A stretch of 64,000 nucleotides of DNA from Rhabditoides inermis (taxonomy: Eukaryota > Nematoda > Chromadorea > Rhabditida > Rhabditidae), in assembly GCA_963966185.1 (NCBI GenBank), contig CAWZYM010000392.1:659001-723000 (forward strand), in the 5' to 3' direction. Position numbers and translations under genes: made by a program. Shown here piece after piece: positions 50,484-64,000 of the stretch; positions within the stretch are counted from its first letter, which is position 1; every line of letters begins with the position of its first letter. The notes beneath the pieces were generated by a model, which was given only the letters and a program-made list of their open reading frames with translations, was not told where the DNA came from and searched no databases.

Positions 50484-53400
50484 TTCGAATGTCTCTTTAA
50501 TTGTACAAGAGTGGTGCGTGATTGATTCATCATCGTGTGATCCTTCCCACAATTTTTCCATCCACCCTAGGCGGCGCCCTTTCATCCCCGCTCCGAGACT
50601 CCCACAAAAAGACAGGCACTCCTGAGACAATGTGTGTATCCGCTATCGGAAGGTGTCCATCTGAATCACCCCTCTTCCATCTCACCGCTTTCCCTTTCAC
50701 AACATCTACTGGCGGTAATGGAGAAAAAGGAGCGCATGAATATTGAGTCCCTCCATTCTTATGATTGAGTGCCCTTTTGCAACTGGGGGAAAGCATGGAA
50801 GGTAATTGCCCACCTCTGTGACAGCCCCGATTGATCCTTGCATTGTGACTGCTTGCCTACCTCCCGTCTTTCCCTCTTTGTTCCCCCACATCCACTTCAC
50901 ACCTGTACACTCTGCTAATCACCGGTTAGCATTGAATACTCGAGTATTTGTCTTCCAATTGTTTCCATTTCTCGATTGAATCGTTTCCATTTGACCTCAC
51001 ACCTCTTCTATCGCAGCGGGATCCTACCAACAATACGCTTACTACATAAGCGTCATAATTAGGGTACTTGCACGCGGCTTAGAGCAGATTATACAGTTAG
51101 TATTGCGGTGGCAGGTAATGATAGATGAGTGTTGTTGTATGGGAGCTGCAGGTGCGAGTAGGTGCGATCACCCACCGTGAGTGAGAGGATTACTGTATGA
51201 AAGGGTGACTGTGACGACAGGTGTAGCCTATCCCTCCGAACAAAAAGTCCTCGTGAATGGAACCCCCAATCCACACGGCCTATTCTCTCCCATATCACTG
51301 CAATTTCGCGCTCTTTTTCTCGACCAGGCGACATGGAATCATGCAATGCGAACCAGTTTGTATACTCTCGTACTGACAATCGGATGATAGTATGCGGTCC
51401 GTGCGGGGCAGAACAGCAGGACAGTTCTCTCTCTCTCTCGAACAAGTGTAGCAGTCCTTGACTCATCACCTGTCCCCTTTTCCACAATACTCCTCTCCTC
51501 TTGTCTTCCTGCCCGCTCTGACCCCGCATCAAAGCCTCGCCGTGCCATTAGGAACCCCTCTGCCTCTCTCCATCCGCACACTCTCTCGTGCCTCTCTACC
51601 CGAATACCTGGCTTGCGCAACCTGCACTTGACTGCTGTTCTCTTTATTGCAAGCCGGCAGTTGACCCCTTGTCTCCTCTCATTCTATTTCATTCATCCAT
51701 GTGCCTCCTGTCCACTTTTCGTGTGATGTGTGTGTGTGTTCCGCAGTGAAAAGTGTGTCACCGTCGCCCTCGCCCTCTCATTATGTCATCTGCATTGTCA
51801 TCCCTCTCCTCTCCTCTCCTTGCCTCGTCTCGCAATTGCAGCGATCATCTCCCCCGCCGCCGAATCGCATGATTACTATGCTAACCATGACTCGCCTCCT
51901 GCAGTTGACACTGCTTGCCGGCAAGAATAGAGAAGAGAGGGAGAAAGAATGCGAGAGTATAGTGTGAATTCATGCGAACCAGCCTGGAGGGCCGCGGGTA
52001 TTTGCTTGACAGAGTGGAAACGAGAAGCGTATTGGCGGGTGGTGTGCGTGGGAAGGCAGCAGAGGACAACCACACCTGTGTGAATCTCATAAATCAACAC
52101 CCACTATAACCCGAGCAGACCAATCACACCGGCGACTGCTACACGCGAGTCTGTCCAGATGGCACCTCGCACTTTTTACTACTCTACTCGTATACAGTTT
52201 CATCGTGGCAGTCTGGGCTGCATCTGCGCGCGTGTCTGTCCGGATGTTTTGTGTCCTTGACTCTTCTAATTCCACCTGTGTCGGTGTGGCGCCTCGCCAC
52301 TCTCTCATTACAGGGCACACCGCCTCCCTCTCCCCTTCCAATCCACCCATCCTTCTCATTACAAATCGCGTCGTGTTTGTTTACCGGATGCATTATGACC
52401 CCTGGGTGTTATGATATTAGAGAGAGGGGTGATAATGTGATAATCAGTGAGAAATGATTGGGGCGAGAGATAGCGGACCACCACTCTGGTGACTAGGTGT
52501 GACCTTCTCCTCGCAATATTTTATGACCAGCCGTCAAAAGAGCGGCGCCCATTCATCTATCACATTATTATACTCGCAAAATTGGACACAGATCGCGGAT
52601 GAGAATGTCTGAATGGTCAAGACACTCCCTGGATTGCTTGATATGGATCAGGGAGATGTGAGGGGACAAGGGAGTCCCGCAGGGAGTGTACGATAGCACT
52701 TGGAGTGAGTGAAAAGCGAGCCGCTCGGCCAGAGGCAGTGGGCAGGCCTCCCACTGACAGTTCCCACCTCATTACAGGGAGGTGTGATGCATGGAGGCGG
52801 CGCTTTTCATCTCCCCATTCATTATGCTCATTACTCACTGTGCCCTGGGGTGTGCCCGCGCGCCGTCGGCGGCACACTCTCACTCGCCCTCTCACTCCAC
52901 CTCACACCTTCCCATTCATCCTTGCTTGTTCCATCCACACACACGGCCCAGCTATACTGCATTCGTGTGCGCGTTGTGCTTTCATTGTCCGTCTCGCTCT
53001 CGCCGTTTCGGCCGCAGCCTCCATTCATGCTTCCACTCTCACCCCTGCAAGCAGCAGGCAGTAGTCTCCTCTCCTGACTCACCTCTCCCTTGCCTGCCCA
53101 CCCCGTACTGTCCACCGTAATCCAATACCTTTGTGGGCGTATTATGTGTTGGCAGAATGCAACATGTCCGCCTCGCACCAACTGCCGCCCTGTTTTCTCC
53201 CTGTCTCTCTCTCCCTTGTCATCCGAGCCTTCCAATTACACCCGTCTCCAACTCGTGTACATGTGCGGGCGCGGGTTATCCGGGGCAGAATCGCCTCTCA
53301 CCTGCCATCATCCCTGTTACCGAACAGCAATTACGTATATGGATGAGTGTCGATCCGCGCGTGCTGATATCGCCGGCATCCGGCCGATCCCCAAACCCTC

Positions 53401-56205
53401 CCCCATCTGCATACGCACACAACACTCCAGTCTCATATATCCAATCCCCTTTCCAAACACCTTCTCTAATCCTTACGTCACGTAGTATACTCTGGTAATG
53501 CACTTCCTTTCTGTTACTCTCTGTTTGCTATGCTCTCTCGCCTCACCTCGCGCATCGCGCTGTGCCTTATTTGCATATCTTGGATACAGTGTCGCGCGCA
53601 TGGTCAGTTCTGGGTTAAGTGACGGAGGGTCTTTGATGTGAGTCCATCTCTGCGCATACACAAAGACGGGATATGCACCTCTATCGAAGACAACCCCAGC
53701 TGTCTCCTCTTCCATATCCACATCCATGCGCATACCTTCTACCTCTTTCAGCCTCTCTCGTGATGCAACCGTCTCCCATTACTCACTTGCTAATCTGTTT
53801 AGTACCGCATGCTTCCCCATCCGCATCACAGGTTAATCCGCTGTTGCGTATGCGTCTCCCAGGTGCCCATAACTTTCCAATCCCAGTCAGTCTGTTCTCA
53901 TCCAGAGTTCACATGTAGCCATTTCATTTTGTCTGTTCACATTGTCTGTTGTGAATATGATATTGGGGCATCTGCCGGGAGTGTGCCCTGCGGTCACTCA
54001 CTCGCCCCGCCCCCTCCAGTCTCACTACACCCAACACAGCTCACTCCCACATTCCATACACAGCCGTCTCCGACTATCCAAATCCACATTCGGCTACTTC
54101 TATTCATTTCTCTCCTACTTTCCCATCCCCTTTTCTCCGTGGGTGGTCCTTCCTCCAATCCTCTTTCCAGATGTCTTTCTTATCAAACACGCACTCCACT
54201 CCTTTTGTGTGCGCGGGTTGCGTGCGCAATTCTTTCATTTTCCCCTCCTTCTATCCCAAACCCTTATTCTCTCTTTATCCCCTCGATTGCCATGATTGCG
54301 CAACGTGTCGGTGCCTCCGATCTGCCAGCGTGATTTGCATAATTGAGCGCACCTCATTTCCTGTCCCCTCTCCCTCTCTCACTCTGTTCTATCAGTACAG
54401 TGCCCTCTACTCTGTTCCCAGCCGTGCTAAGCTAATCGTGTAAGCTCGCCCGCAAACAGTCTCGGGTCAGACGAGTAGATCATTGTGTGATCTAAGTAGA
54501 TCAGCGTGCGGTGAGCGGGGTAACCTCATTTACAACCGCTGTCCGCGCAGGTTATGACTGGTTGTGTAGTGGTATGATGATATTTGATGCGACCTCGCGA
54601 TTCGAACGCACAACAGGTGGGAGACGCGCGTGCCATTCACAGATGAGCTAATTAGACGGCGATCAAAGACTCGCCTCGCTTGAAACATCGATAAATCATG
54701 CGATCAGCGACAATTGCCCTCGCCAGCCAGTCTGCCACACAATCTTCGCCCAGCAATTTTCCCGTAATTACTGAGTTTTATGTCCGTTGCTGTATATATT
54801 TTATGCTGATTCGCATGACCTCGATGCGAGAGAGAGAGAGAAGGCGGAGGAAAAACGAGGGCGGTCCACTCGCCCCCTCTTCTACTCCTTCTCGAGTGAT
54901 TCGCAGTGCTAATCGGATTACTCTCATACTGCCCTTGTCATCCGCCTGTCAGCTTCCACCCATTGTCGTCCATTCATTGTGTGATTGTCACCCAATCACC
55001 CTATTTCATCTATCCGTGTAATGCTTTCCCCTCTCCCATCTACACATATTCCATTCACAGCAAGCACGCACACACACAAGCCGGCTCGAATCGGGCAGTT
55101 GTGTGATTTGACATTTCACGCGTGTCTCGCTTCGTTTCGGGTGCACTCTCCTTCCTCCTCTTCTCCCATCTCTTCTCGTATCTCTCTTGAAACGAGCAGC
55201 TCGCTTTTCTACTTATCCCTCCCGCATGCATAATCAGCACTTGCCAACAAACCCGCCCTTTTCTTGTCTTCTTTCGGCCGCCTTAGCTGTCGCATATGCA
55301 AATGTGAGGCCCCGCCCCTCGGGCAATCAGCGTGTTCTCCGCATCCGCCCATGTAATGCAGTTATGTGCGTGTCTTGGCGGCTCTGCCGCCCGATTCGGG
55401 AGTGATTATTCGATTTGCGCATCCCTCGCCTCGGCTTCTCGGATTGGATGTGTCGAATCAAATCTGATTACCCTGACTGCTTTCGTCGGCCGCGCCCGCC
55501 CGCCGCAGACTACACGCGTCGTTAGCACACCAGCCTGCTCCTCCCACTCCTCCTCCCGGCTATTCCACTCCTTCTCCTTCTCCTTCTGTGTTTTCTGCCG
55601 GCGCACACATCTGTTTCGGATCACTTGTCCTCCCGCCAACAATGCGATGATTTATGTGTTCGTTGCTTTCCCATAGAAACACTCTCCTCTCTCTTTTTTT
55701 CATCGCCCTATCCCTAATTGATGTGATGTGATTCCTCTGCTCCTCTCTTGCTATGCGCATTTCATTATGCCCATCTTCCGATGTCTATCTCTCAGCCGCG
55801 CACATTCTTCGAATCCTCCAAAATGTGATCCGTACTGGTTGTACATGTCCCTATTTGTATACCCTTCCAGTCGTATTTCACTCGCGCGCTCATTCACTCA
55901 TTTCACTCGAAACTCTCGCAATTGCACCGCGCGCACTGGTCTCATTCGAACGCACGGCTCCCGAAACGGAGAGGAAAACGATTCACCCATTCACTCACCC
56001 ACACTCATCCACCAACTCGGCCCCATTACCCCTCTCTCTATCCTCTCCCTCCCTTCATCCATCCTCTCGTCTGGTCTACAGTTGCGCATCGTAAATTATG
56101 CGATGTGTGATGATAGCGGACAGATCGAGAGACTGTAAACGCGCCCACTCTGTCTTGCCTCATCATAAACGTCCTCAATCTGCTTCCAACCCTCTGCCAC
56201 CCTGA
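50484..56205. other. CT-rich intergenic region, no gene seen
   Basis: 5.7 kb of pyrimidine-rich plus strand with several open frames of 80-170 codons. These are low-complexity (Ser/Pro/Leu/His), overlap each other in several frames and lack linked splice-site pairs. Probably long-range regulatory DNA of the neighbouring genes. A short GA tract lies near 54,829-54,842. Confidence 0.55.
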
Positions 56206-58165
56206 ATGCCTGCCCACCCGCATTGTCCGTGTGTGTTTGCATTTCGCCCCCTCCTCCTTCTCACCGTCCTCTTTTCAGTTGTATCAGATGCGATAATGTG
56301 CGACTGCGTGCCTGCTCCCCCAGTGTTCGACATTGGCCCTCCCCCCGATGCGTCTCTCGTATGGCACCTCATCTCCGACGAGGCCTTTCAGCCGGTGAGT
56401 GTAGAATGCGAGCGGAGAGGGAAGGGAGAGGGAATTCATCCAAATCCCGGGGGTGCCCTCGAAAAGAGCCGTGGCGGTTTTGCGAGGCGCGCACAGCCAT
56501 AGCTCATTGTCTGACAGGCGGCGACAGCGAGGCATGGGAGACGTGGGTGGGAAAGAGAGTGAGGGACGTGCTTGTTGCAGGCCGCCGACTGCGAATGGTC
56601 TCCCTTCATCTCCGTGTCCGACGTGGGTGGTCCGCGAGGCATGCCCGACCGGCTGCCGCTGCTGCTCACTGCCCTGGCGGCCGTGTCTCTGCTCTGCCTC
56701 TGCTCCACGGCATTCGCCCTCCGTCTCCGCAGGTCAGTCCTCTTCCAATCCACTGTCACCTGCACATGCGCCATCGATCATAATCATTTGCCGCTCCACT
56801 GCGCGGCTCAATCTATTGCTAATCGCTCATCCATTCCCTTTCTCTCCTCTCTTCCCAGCTGACAGCCAGCCATTACCAATTAGATTCCGAATCCATCCCG
56901 TGTGTCTCTTGCACTCGCAATCGCGAGACAATCGGCATTTCACACCCCACTGAATCCCATTCATACCCACGCGTACCCCCGAAATTCGACACATCCTAAC
57001 TCATTAGGGAAGGCGCGAAGAAAGCGCATCGATCCTACTCCTTTGTGCTACTCCGGCGTCGGCACGCAATGCCATTTGCATAGCCCTCCCTTCTTCCTCT
57101 TCCCCTCTTGTAGTCCTTCTTTACGACGCTGCGTTGCGTGACCGGGCGGGTGCTCCCGAATATATGAAAGAGGCATTCAAGACGAAGCGCGGCGCCCGAA
57201 TAATTGCATAAGACGTGTATGAAGTGGGGATGAATTGGAGCGAACGAGTGCTTGCAGGAAGCGAATCGACGAGAACAGCAAGAACTCGACCGAGGGAATT
57301 CTCGGAGGCGACAATCTCTGGTCGTACAGCAGCATGAAGACGAGCAACACTGTGAGTCACTTCTCCCATGTCCATTCACTCATCCACTCCTTGTAGGGCA
57401 CTCTCGGCGCTCCGGCTGCAGGCGTGCTCATGTACGGCGGTTCCCACGGAGGCAGCATGCTCTTCCACAGTACACCCACCACCATCAGGTACAGTCCCTC
57501 ATCCATCACATCCCGGGGTCATGTCCGCGCCGCGCCCTCGGGGCGACAGTCGCGCATCCATCATTGCCCAGATTGCATCCGCCCCATCCATCACAACACA
57601 CCCTAACAGTGTCCCTTCAGGAACTACCCCGTGCGACAGTCGGCGACCACACTGCGCATCAACGCAGACTACAACACGGTGCAGCACTACGAGGAGATTC
57701 CCTCGGGCAGACAGTTCCCTCATGTGCACCTGCCCCCGCGGACACACATGAGTCTGCCACGAGAGGACGCACCGCCGCCGCCCCATCTCACACTCAGTGG
57801 GAGGACGTCGCAGAGGAAGCCGCCGCCGCGGTGTCGGCCGCCCCCTCCCCCTCCCTCCCAACACTACTCGCCTGGAGGAAGCGACTGCTCACTCGAGAGG
57901 GAACTCGGCAGACTCGAGTCGCCGCCCCACAAGTGGGATGACGAGCACAGGTGAGTAGTCTTGTATCCTGTCCCTCCACCATCACCCATGCGCGGTGTTC
58001 AGGTCTCGTCTCTCGTCCGCAGAGGGTCGCGAGAGTGGGTATGGGACGGCGCCGTCTCGTCAGTGGCGGAGTCCGCAGGGCAGCAGTGGGGGCGGCAGGG
58101 ACAATGTGCCCATTGCCCTCCAGCAGGCCGCGCAGGCACAGGCTCACTCTATGACATATGTCTGA
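56206..58165 (+). CDS. Single-pass membrane protein with Pro-rich tail and C-terminal PDZ ligand, unrecognised
   Basis: About 345 residues in six exons with matching phases. The N-terminus has a hydrophobic signal peptide (RPLLLLTVLFSVVSDA) and a short extracellular part of about 80 residues with few Cys and several Pro. The membrane segment LPLLLTALAAVSLLCLCSTA at about 86-108 is followed by basic LRLRRKR. The cytosolic tail has SYSSMKTSNT, a possible tyrosine site NTVQHYEEIPSG, a Pro-rich run (RCRPPPPPPSQHYSPGG) and ESGYGTAPSRQW. The last residues MTYV form a class I PDZ-binding motif. This layout suits a neuronal or epithelial receptor or adhesion subunit held by a PDZ scaffold; that is inference. 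A CCTCTTTTCAG acceptor inside exon 1 leaves open a different first exon. Confidence 0.7.
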
Positions 58166-58782
58166 CCTGCCCCCTACACTCACTCCCTCTCACCCATGTG
58201 CTCACTACCGGTCCTATCTCAATTCCACGTCCATACCGGTTCATGTCTACCAACAGTATTCCTAGACCAAACACGCTAGAATGCTACGGAAGCTACGTTT
58301 GTTGTCATGTGTACCAATGTTGTATATTGTGCCATATTTCTAGTCATAAATTCATTTCTAAAAATAGATCTCACCTTTTATGGAGGAGGATGGGGAGAGA
58401 AAAATGTGCAAGCTACGGAGATCAAAAATAAAAATCATCTTGATTGATAGTTACTGATTCATTGGAAGATATATACTCTGCGGAATTCTAATGCATCCGT
58501 GTCAGAATTTTACGCACGCAAACGTGAATACAGTAAAACAAGCTTTATCTCTGTATAAGAAAAAGTGGATGTATACAAACATTATTACAACTCGTAAAAT
58601 GTGGTGCAAACATATGAAAATGAATAAATATTGTAACTTTCTCAGTGGGTTGAATCTCTCTTTGCCTATGACATGACTAATTCAATCTTGTTTTTTTTCT
58701 ACAGTATCACAATCGGCGGATAGAGCGAATTTGGCTACAAAAGGGGAGAAGGCGGCAGCAAGTGAAGGGGAGGCTCTCTCAA
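58166..58782. other. Convergent 3' intergenic region
   Basis: About 620 bp between two convergent stop codons. AT-rich in its second half, with AATAAA-type signals (AAAATAAAAATC near 58,425). No coding sequence seen. Confidence 0.5.
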
Positions 58783-61304
58783 CTATTCATCGTCCTGAAG
58801 GGAAGGATACACTTCATCCTGCTTGTCCCTCTTGGAAGGAGGGATCAGGTGCTTGGGAAGATCCGTCGGCAGCTCGTGGCCTTCCTGAAAACACGCATTC
58901 ATACCTTCTCTCTTTCTCTCCCCCCCCCCTCTCTCTCTTTCTCGTTCTCTTTGACTGACCAGCTTGAGGTTGATGAGATAGTTGGCGAGTGCGAATTCGT
59001 CAGCGTCCAGCTGTCCGTCCTTGTCCACATCGGCCAGCTTCCAAATCTTTCCGAGAACACTGTTCGGCAGCTTTGACTTGACCATGTGCTCCTTAGCCAC
59101 ACGACCTGCAAAACACACCATTGCACAAAAGTAATATTGTTCGAACAAAGAAGAATGCAAACGTACCGGAGAGATATCCGTTGACGGGCTCGAGCGAGTC
59201 GAATGTCGAGTCGGCAGTGGTCCTCTCGCGGGACACGACCCACTCGCTCTCGTCGGCTCCCTTGTCGAATCCCTCGCCCCTGCCGTGTCCGAACGGCGTC
59301 TCCGCCTCCTGCGCCACCGTGAATGCGCCTCCCTTGACCGTCTCCTGTCCTGCAATCACTCTGTCAATCTCCTTCTATTTTTCCCTCCACTCACCGGGGG
59401 CAGCTCCGTTTCCAGCGGCGGCGGCAGCGGCCTCCTCCTTGGGGATCTGGGCCATGAGCCGGGCAATGTCGGAGGCGAGCATTCCGTCGACCACCTCGAG
59501 CAGCTTGGGGTTGATGGGCTTGAACTTGGAAAAGTCCTGCGACTGCAGCTTCTCCCTCATCTTGTGCACATCGGGGAAGTCTCCGGGAGAGATGTTGTGC
59601 TCCCTCTGCAGCTGCTCAAAGATCTTGTCGAGGTTCTGAATCAGCTCCTTCTTCTTCTTGTCCTTGCCGAGCATCGACGGCATCTGCTTGCGCAGTTCGG
59701 CAATGATATACGCGTGCACCTGAAATCAGTCCATTCATCTCTCTCTCTCTCTCCCTTTCTCTCCTTCTCCTCCTACCTTTGCGAGGCGCGCCCTCTTGAT
59801 GAGGTCGTTCAGCTTGCGTAAAGCGGCATTCCTGGGAAGAGCCTGCAGGTCTGCGAACAGATCTTGTTGCTCATCCTGCAACACAATATATTAGTACTTA
59901 GTCATGATAGCCAGTTGGGGAGAGGACACACCTGGAAGAGACGCCTGTTTATGTCGTAGTGAAGGGGCTGGTCCCAGAACGAACCGAGGTACACGCGAGA
60001 CACCTGAAACAACAACATCACATCTCACATCACTCATCTTTGAAAACAAAACATAGGAAACGTGGTTACTAGGCCTAACGAATTTGTAGATTGCAGCGTC
60101 TACCAACTGAAGGAGAAACTCACTGATTTCCTTCCCTTTTCCTACAACACCACTGATCAATCAATCAAATTCCCTTTCCCCCGCATACCTCGGGCGTCTT
60201 GAAGACCTTTCCGAGCGACCACATGAGGGCTCCGTAGACGCGCATCAGCTGCTGGTGGTCCACCATGTCCGACTTGTTCAGCACGATCCGGATCTTGTCC
60301 TCGTTTCCTGGAAAGGGATTCATAGCCCCGCCAACTCTTGTGTCTACATACCAGCGAGTGCCTCGATGCACCTCTTGAACTCGTCCGAGATGTCCAGCTT
60401 GTGGGCGTCGAAGAGGAGAATGATCCTGTCCACGCGCTCTGCGAACCACTCCAACACACCAGTGAAGTCGTAGCCACGGTCGATACTGAACACAAATATA
60501 TGCACACAACAAGAAACAATGAAAATGGAACTTCAAAATGAAACTGAAAACGAACCGCTGCTTCTCTCCGGACAAGATTCCGGGAGTGTCGACGATGGTA
60601 ACAGACTCGAGCACCTGGTTGTTCAGGGTCGAGCATTGGAAGCGGTTCAGGAACGCGTTGCCGAAGCTGAAACACAAATGCCATAGACATGGTGAATCGT
60701 GAATCAAACAACAAAAAGTAGAGTCAAATATATTCCAACAAGAGCATACCCGGAGAGCGCGCGGAACTGCTTCTTGCTGTCGACGACGAGGGCGTTTCCG
60801 GGGATGCAGCCCTCCTCCGTGCCGTGCATCACCGCAATGAAGCGATCCGTCGTCGGCTCGGGGCCAATACGGATGCCAGGGAAGTCCTGCACAGAAAAAA
60901 CATGTATTATAAAGAAAGAAGGAGTCGACTGACCTGCTCGAGCAGGTGGCGGATGAAAGTCGTCTTTCCGGTCGAGTACTGACCCACCAGAAGGATCATC
61001 GGCTTGGCATCGAAATCGGGATCATCTAAATATGATGATTACGACCATAAAGCTAACAAAAAAGATGAGCTTACCGAGAGCGGGCGAGTGGAACTCGTGG
61101 AACTTGTACGCCTCCTCGAGGGGGTAGAGCTTCTGCTTGTAGATCTTGCGGAGACCCTCGCTCACAGACTCGAGAACCTGCAACGCAACCATCACATTCC
61201 CTCCCGGCTCTCCCCTTCCCCTCCCTTGCCCACCTCCTTGTTCTTCTTCTTGGACGAATCTCCCAGCCAGCTGAACATGCTGTGCTTCTTCTTCTTTGGC
61301 TCCT
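58783..61304 (-). CDS. rme-1: RME-1 / EHD-family dynamin-like ATPase of endocytic recycling
   Basis: EHD proteins bind ATP, coat and tubulate recycling-endosome membranes, and bind NPF-containing partners through an EH domain (family knowledge). Here [13 protein letters not shown] is the N-terminus (ATG at 61,278), then [16 protein letters not shown] and the P-loop [17 protein letters not shown]. After that come [20 protein letters not shown], switch [14 protein letters not shown], and NKSD. A helical middle follows ([37 protein letters not shown]). The C-terminal EH domain holds an EF-hand loop [13 protein letters not shown], and the protein ends VYPSLQDDE. All parts of a full-length EHD of about 540-550 residues are present. 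The first visible exon is open before the Met (EPKKKKHS) after a TTGCAG acceptor, so an upstream exon or a longer isoform may exist. Confidence 0.95.
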
Positions 61305-64000
61305 CTGCAACATATCAAATCAATACATCATCAAACGCAACCCACCAATACACTGGTCTTATCAATCCACAAGCACTAGCAAAGATATTTATGTACAAAA
61401 AGTATTGACCGATTTGTACAAAAAAGTTGTATGGAGAGATTGAGACTGGAATTGATAAACGTGCTTGTCTGTGGCAGACACGAGACGAAATATGCTAGGA
61501 CAGGGAGAGAGAGAGAGAGAGAGAGAGATCATGAACGAATAAAAGCAAGACTTCGCACTTCAAATACTTGTCGCCATCTATTATCCACACAATCAATCTC
61601 AAAACAAAGACAAAATTCCACGAAACACAGCCCAAACATTTCAGAGAGCACTCACTGCTCGCAAATCGTAAAAAATCAAAGCACGAAAGGTGGTTTACTG
61701 TCATGGGTGTAAACCTAAATTAGCGCGTCGACAATTCACACGACGACGGTGTGATTGATCAATGACACATGAGTGGGTGATAAAGGGGCCGTTAGGGGAA
61801 AGGAATGCGGAGAGAGAAGACGGGTAGAGACAGACAGAGCGGACCGACACTGTGATAGGGACACAGTGAGTCACACTCACTACAAAACAACCCTCGCAAG
61901 AAGGGGAGAGACCGGCTGAATCAATCCATTCACATCACACCAAAGAACCACACACAGGGAATAGAAACGAAATCGATTCATGTCCTCTTCGCGCAAACGC
62001 CCCCAAAGATCCGACTGAGGGAAAAGTGAAAAAAATGAACGTCATGGTGCACAACGACCTCGAGTGCAATGCGCATGAAAGCGCGAAAGAAGAGCTGCCG
62101 AGTTGGAATGCACACTGACAGATAAAGGCGAGAGACAGCGCTGTTTGAGGAGAGGCAGGTAGGCGAGATGGAGAAAGTTGTTGGACTAGTGAGAGGAACC
62201 AGACAGCGGATCAGAGTGGACACGGCGAGAGAAACGATTATCGAGCCGCCCAATCGATCCTATTCCACGATTGTTTCAATAAAAACAAACCACGAAAACA
62301 CATGAATGATATGAGAGACGACATCAATAGATACTGCACGCATTGACATGCCTATCAAACGGGTGCGGGATGTGGGTGAGGGCTAAATTTAGAGATTAGA
62401 GATTTCACAACGAGATTACTCGTACGCTCCGACAATGCAATCATCGAAACGCCCATGAAACATTCGGCTGACGCCCGAAACATATCCGGCAATTCAAGCG
62501 ACGTCCACTGCTATTGATCGGCCAAACCCTCACAATCTGGGCAATGTATACACTCGCACAGGACACCCACTGCCCGTAGGTCTATTCTGCACATTCACGA
62601 ACATAAACATTATCCTCTACATCGGAAATAGACCGGATGTGCAAAGTGACAAACGACATCAAATATGAAGGCGACATGCACAACGGTCTTTCAACGCTGT
62701 CCTTCCGGCGGCCGCGCCCTTTTTTTACAGAAATAAATCGATATCCTCGGGAGAATGTGGACAGGGAGAATGGGGTGTGTATCCACAGAAGAGAGAAACG
62801 CATGTGGAATCCAGACAGACAGAGTGCGCGAGAAACGGAAAAGGAAACACTTGGACTGAAAGAACGAGAACGCCTCCTCTTGAATCATGGCAAGAACGTG
62901 AAAACACAATCAAAGAAGAAGAGCTTTAAATAGTGAGTGAAAAAATACTTGAATCATCAGACGCGCGCTGTTGAATACGCGTGGTAGTAGTGGGTGCAGT
63001 TAGAAGGACGGACAGCCTATTTCTGTGGTGAGTCATTGGGCAGCTCAGCTGTTTATGAGAGAGAGTCAGACATGCAGAGTGGATGACGATGTCAGTGCAA
63101 ACCGACGACGTCATCGATTTCACAATACATGCATTACAAACATGATGAATATACACAACAATGTACAAAACACTCCACCTTGTTGATATTTCCAAATCGG
63201 GTGGTCAAAACTCAACATTACAGTAATCTGGAAAAGGTCATTTTAATGTTAAACAGTATCGGCGGAGCACGACGGAATAATTACCAAATTACATTTGTAC
63301 GCAATTTGTACAACAGAAAATAATTTTTGTACAATTTGTACAACATTTGTACAATTTGTACAACAGAAAATAATTTGCGTTGTTTTCTTGGATTTGACAA
63401 AATATATAGTCTATTATATCAACAGACAATCTGGCATTTGACGATACGTGTGCGAAAACAAATTCTCAAAATTCAGATCACGCAGACAGACGAGACGAAA
63501 TTCGCGCGAGAGGCATGAGAGCTTCATGTTTCAAGGAAATGTGTGAGAGAAGCTTTTACATGCGAAGTTGGGATGAGTTTGCACTGATTGTCTGTCTCTC
63601 TCTCAATTCTCATGTTCTTTTCCCTCCACTCTATTCTCTCTTGTTCCCGTGTAGATGATGGAACAGATAAACCCTTCATCTGCAAACTCTATCATGCGCA
63701 AGCCACAATAAGACCAAATGCCACGCCACATACTCTATTCAGCTGTCAAATTCCATTATCTACAACTTTTTTCTTGCATAAGTGCGAACATCTAGCATAG
63801 CAGGCGAGGCGCGATAAGAAAAGCAAAGGTGTTCGGAAATGATACAATGGAAACTAAACGGACAAAATTGGATTGATGTTAAATGGCGCTGCAATATTTT
63901 GGTTAGCCATGGAACTATTCATAGGTTCACAGTGAACAACGCCCTCAGAGACTGGGGGTGTAATGGAAAGAGAAAAAAAAGAGGAAATTGCAAGCATGAT
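61305..64000 (-). other. RME-1 upstream region, no gene seen
   Basis: 2.7 kb with no convincing exon. It may hold distal 5' exons and the promoter. Contains a GA tract at about 61,505-61,529. Confidence 0.5.
63303..63376. repeat. Short tandem repeat built on TTTGTACAA
   Basis: The block AATTTGTACAACAGAAAATA occurs twice, with extra TTTGTACAA palindromes between. Confidence 0.85.

Noticed and set aside
52705..54333. Several overlapping 100-170 codon plus-strand frames
   Set aside because: CT-rich low-complexity DNA open in more than one frame, with no linked exons or domains.

Overview
The window looks like nuclear DNA of a rhabditid-type nematode; the species cannot be told from the sequence. 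The support is: exons of roughly 60-500 bp split by mostly 45-100 bp introns with GTGAGT-type donors and (T)TTCAG/TTGCAG acceptors; 3' splice acceptors sitting 0-10 nt in front of most start codons, the signature of spliced-leader trans-splicing; tightly spaced same-strand genes like nematode operons; and three conserved genes typical of worms (kettin, enolase-phosphatase E1, RME-1/EHD).

Host genes. 1-17,294 (minus) is the N-terminal part of a giant kettin-type titin-like muscle protein with about 27 Ig domains; it runs off the left edge. Upstream on the same strand, 18,019-19,465, is a complete enolase-phosphatase E1 gene of the methionine salvage pathway. At the right are a plus-strand gene for an unrecognised single-pass membrane protein with a C-terminal PDZ ligand (56,206-58,165) and, convergent with it, the endocytic-recycling ATPase RME-1/EHD (58,783-61,304).

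Accessory block, 21,674-47,723. About 26 kb of foreign sequence sits between two nearly identical 2.66/2.76 kb direct copies of the E1 5' region (19,012-21,673 and 47,724-50,483). Inside it: (i) a tandem array of six 1,771-bp units; (ii) an 8.4-kb KDZ-type (Kyakuja-Dileera-Zisupton) DNA transposon, 27,090-35,504, inserted in array unit 4 with an exact 8-bp target duplication and carrying an intron-rich cargo gene, a broken second gene and a KDZ transposase; (iii) an unrecognised plus-strand gene (41,102-42,250); (iv) a segment bounded by 335-bp inverted repeats (42,436-47,723) with a head-to-tail cluster of five minus-strand genes. The first cluster gene encodes a CRESS-DNA-virus-like Rep superfamily-3 helicase whose endonuclease domain seems to have lost its catalytic residues and which carries a long Gly/Ala/Pro-rich N-terminal tail. 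The others are three small unrecognised proteins and a RING-finger protein. This Rep-headed, apparently trans-spliced polycistron is the best candidate for an undescribed system: an endogenised CRESS-like element or a Rep-based transposon that has adopted nematode gene structure. The inverted repeats lie inside the Rep coding region, which suggests a fold-back rearrangement of an originally linear order, gene D - Rep - H - I - J - K.

The rest (50,484-56,205 and 61,305-64,000) is CT-rich intergenic DNA in which I see no convincing gene. Exon boundaries were inferred by eye from splice signals and frame continuity, so small errors at individual junctions are possible.
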